From contig CAVVYW010000002.1 of the NCBI GenBank assembly GCA_963752605.1, positions 1 to 45,142 on the forward strand: 45,142 nucleotides of DNA. Reading direction: 5' to 3'. Every line of letters starts with the position of its first letter. Positions within the stretch are counted from its first letter, which is position 1. Origin of the DNA: CAVVYW01 sp963752605. Its GTDB lineage: Bacteria > Actinomycetota > Thermoleophilia > Solirubrobacterales > 70-9. This document shows, one piece after another, positions 43,621 through 45,142 of the stretch. The translations under genes were made by a program, and so were the position numbers. The notes below the pieces were generated by a model. It was not told the origin of the DNA. It was given only the letters and a program-made list of their open reading frames with translations, and did not search any database.

Positions 43621-44058
43621 ATGCAATCCAACACAGCGAGGCTCGGCATCCTGGCGGCCGTGATCGCGGTCGCCGCGGTCCTCTTCATCGTGCTGAGCGG
43701 CGGTGACGACGAGGACTCAGGCGACACGCAAACGGACACCGCGACCCAGACCACGACCAAGGAGAAGACCACCGCCGAGGATGACTCCGAGGCCTCGATC
43801 GTGTTCAGGAACGGCAGGGTGGTCGGCGGCGTCGAGGAGATCAACGCGAGCGGCGGCGACAGCATCTTCATCGTCGTCGACTCGGACGAGAGCGCCGACA
43901 TCCATGTGCATGGCTACGAGGTCGAGGCGCCGGTCGACGCCGGGGAGCCGTCGCAGGTGGCCTTCACCGCGGACCTCGAGGGAGTCTTCGAGGTGGAGCT
44001 CCATCTCCACAGCACCGGCGAGGAGGTCCAGATCGCCGAGCTCACCGTCAAGCCCTAG
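43621..44058 (+). CDS. Membrane-anchored cupredoxin-like protein
   Basis: 145 residues from ATG 43621 after AAAGGAC. One N-terminal membrane helix (GILAAVIAVAAVLFIVLS) is followed by an Asp/Thr-rich linker. A beta-sandwich of about 90 residues then reads IVFRNGRVVGGVEEINASGGDSIFIVVDSDESADIHVHGYEVEAP in part. The His of ADIHVHGYE and those of VELHLHSTGEEVQIAELTV sit where cupredoxins bind copper, but the usual Cys is missing. It therefore resembles EfeO/PcoC-type His/Met copper or metal sites rather than an electron-transfer plastocyanin. It is anchored outside the cell and placed directly before a multi-helix membrane protein. Confidence 0.8.
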   Translation: MQSNTARLGILAAVIAVAAVLFIVLSGGDDEDSGDTQTDTATQTTTKEKTTAEDDSEASIVFRNGRVVGGVEEINASGGDSIFIVVDSDESADIHVHGYEVEAPVDAGEPSQVAFTADLEGVFEVELHLHSTGEEVQIAELTVKP

Positions 44059-44064
44059 CCGCGG

Positions 44065-45142
44065 ATGAGCGCGCGAGCCGGTCGGAGGGCGGTGGCCCTG
44101 GGGCTGGGGGGCTTGATCGCCGTCCTGGCTGTGCCGGACGCGGCGTTCGCCCACGGCCTCGCCTCGCGGGAGGACCTGCCGGTCCCCGCCTGGCTATTCG
44201 CCTGGGGCGCGTCGCTGGTCCTGATCGTCTCGTTCGCGCTGCTCTCGGTGGCGTGGACCTCGCCGCGGCTCGTCGAGGAGCGATGGCGCCCAATGGCGCG
44301 GTGGCTCTCCGCGGCGCTGGTCAACCCGGTCACCGAGGCCGTCTGCGGGCTGATCGGGGTGGGACTGCTCGTCCTCGTCATGTACTCGGGGCTCGAGGGG
44401 ACCGATTCCCCGAGCAACAACTTCGCGGTCGTGTTCATCTTCGTCACCTTCTGGCTCGGCCTGGTCGTGCTCAGCGTGCTCTTCGGCGACGTCTTCAAGG
44501 CGTTCAACCCGTGGCGGGCGATCGGCCGCGCCTTCTCCGGCACCTTCAGCCTGATCGCCGGGCAGCGCGCGCCAGCGGCCCTCACCTATCCGGAGCGGCT
44601 CGGCTACTGGCCCGCGGCGATCGGGATCCTCGCCTTCGTCTGGCTCGAGCTGGTCTATGGGGCCAGCACCCTGACCCGCGGCCTCACCCCGCACGTCGCG
44701 GCGGCGGCCACCCTCGTCTACAGCGCCTACACCTTCACCGCGATGGGCCTGTTCGGGGTCGACCGCTGGATCGAGAAGGGGGAGGCCTTCTCCGTCTACT
44801 TCCGGATGTTCTCGAGGCTGTCGTTCTTCGAGGTGCGCGACGGCCGCCTGGGCCGGCGCAGAGCGCTGACCGGGGCCCCGGCCTGGGGGATGGCACCGGG
44901 GGCGGTGGCGCTGGTGCTGGTCGCGATCGGCGCGACCAGCTTCGACGGAGCGCAGGAGGGCCTGCTCAGCGGCGCGATCAAGGAGACCTACGGCTGGGTC
45001 ACCGACCTCGGCTTCGGCCTGCTGGCCGGGTTCCGCATCAACAACACGATCTGGCTGCTGCTGGTGGTCGGGGGAATGGCGGGTCTATACCTGCTCGGCA
45101 TCCGCGGCATGCACACCGTCTCGGGCGCGCCGCCGGTGAGGG
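44065..45142 (+). CDS. Polytopic membrane protein, cut at the window end
   Basis: ATG 44065 is six bases after the cupredoxin stop and the frame stays open to the last base, giving at least 359 residues. A signal-like first helix ends in DAAFAHGLASREDLPVPAWLF, with the mature end exposing a His. At least eight membrane helices follow (WLFAWGASLVLIVSFALLSV; ICGLIGVGLLVLVMY-like; FAVVFIFVTFWLGLVVLSVLFG; AAIGILAFVWLELVYG). FGDVFKAFNPWRAIGR is a conserved cytoplasmic loop. Actinobacterial homologues are often labelled fenitrothion hydrolase, a name with little support. With the cupredoxin it may form a copper or redox membrane unit. Confidence 0.8.
   Translation, partial: MSARAGRRAVALGLGGLIAVLAVPDAAFAHGLASREDLPVPAWLFAWGASLVLIVSFALLSVAWTSPRLVEERWRPMARWLSAALVNPVTEAVCGLIGVGLLVLVMYSGLEGTDSPSNNFAVVFIFVTFWLGLVVLSVLFGDVFKAFNPWRAIGRAFSGTFSLIAGQRAPAALTYPERLGYWPAAIGILAFVWLELVYGASTLTRGLTPHVAAAATLVYSAYTFTAMGLFGVDRWIEKGEAFSVYFRMFSRLSFFEVRDGRLGRRRALTGAPAWGMAPGAVALVLVAIGATSFDGAQEGLLSGAIKETYGWVTDLGFGLLAGFRINNTIWLLLVVGGMAGLYLLGIRGMHTVSGAPPVR

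Noticed and set aside
1..45142. tRNA, rRNA, CRISPR, IS or prophage
   Set aside because: I found no cloverleaf with a T-loop, no repeat-spacer array, and no transposase, integrase or phage structural gene.

Overview
The window is very GC-rich, densely coded DNA from an actinobacterium. Its gene content fits the class Thermoleophilia (Solirubrobacterales-like). The clues are an AdnAB/AddAB-type recombination nuclease pair, a MarP-type periplasmic protease, HxlR and TetR regulators, a WS/DGAT wax-ester synthase, FxsA, secreted proteins with lysine-rich tails, and many promoters lying directly on start codons. The lineage is an inference; no rRNA or marker tree is available here. I see no tRNA, rRNA, CRISPR array, prophage or insertion sequence.

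Layout. 1-4.1 kb: the end of a SHOCT protein, two thioredoxin-fold proteins, homoserine kinase (thrB, frameshifted), a serine-repeat membrane protein, small secreted proteins, a SnoaL-like protein and a cupin. 4.2-4.5 kb: a c-di-AMP (ydaO-type) riboswitch in front of a 41-residue single-helix membrane protein. 5.0-9.7 kb: glutamate synthase large subunit (gltB, one frameshift). 9.8-13.5 kb: a signalling block of GAF-SpoIIE phosphatase, PAS-GAF histidine kinase and zinc-ribbon FHA protein. 13.6-18.5 kb: SRPBCC protein, lipoprotein, small membrane protein, penicillin-binding protein, MarP-like protease and HxlR regulator. 18.6-19.9 kb: a CSLREA/beta-helix surface protein broken by many frameshifts. 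19.9-27.1 kb: a minus-strand operon of an AdnA/AddB-like nuclease, an AdnB/AddA-like helicase-nuclease and a gamma-glutamylcyclotransferase-like protein, with stop/start overlaps. 27.2-32.8 kb: small unknowns, a HAD phosphatase/FxsA operon, a SufT/MIP18 factor, VOC, a sterol desaturase divergent from TetR, and a PPOX protein. 32.8-41.8 kb: secreted GH31 glycosidase, EamA transporter, subtilase, WS/DGAT, ispH and a chymotrypsin-like protease. 41.8-45.1 kb: a DipZ-like thioredoxin fold without its cysteines, divergent from a CADD/TenA-like di-iron protein, a small membrane protein, a membrane-anchored cupredoxin and a polytopic membrane protein cut by the window end.

Three things stand out. First, a short stem-loop occurs twice (262-293 and 42701-42732), with a 20-nt loop identical at 19 positions and a 6-bp stem that differs by compensatory changes. 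Both copies lie just upstream of same-strand GTG-started genes and look like an undescribed structured leader motif. Second, the c-di-AMP riboswitch controls a tiny membrane protein instead of a classic target. Third, at least sixteen genes have a TAnnnT -10 box 6-10 nt before the start codon with no ribosome-binding site, so leaderless transcription is common and fixes several starts.

Many conserved genes (thrB, gltB, ispH, WS/DGAT, PBP) carry single-base frameshifts. Because some of these are normally essential, uncorrected indels in the assembly are the simplest explanation for most. The beta-helix gene at 18.6-19.9 kb is too damaged to decide.
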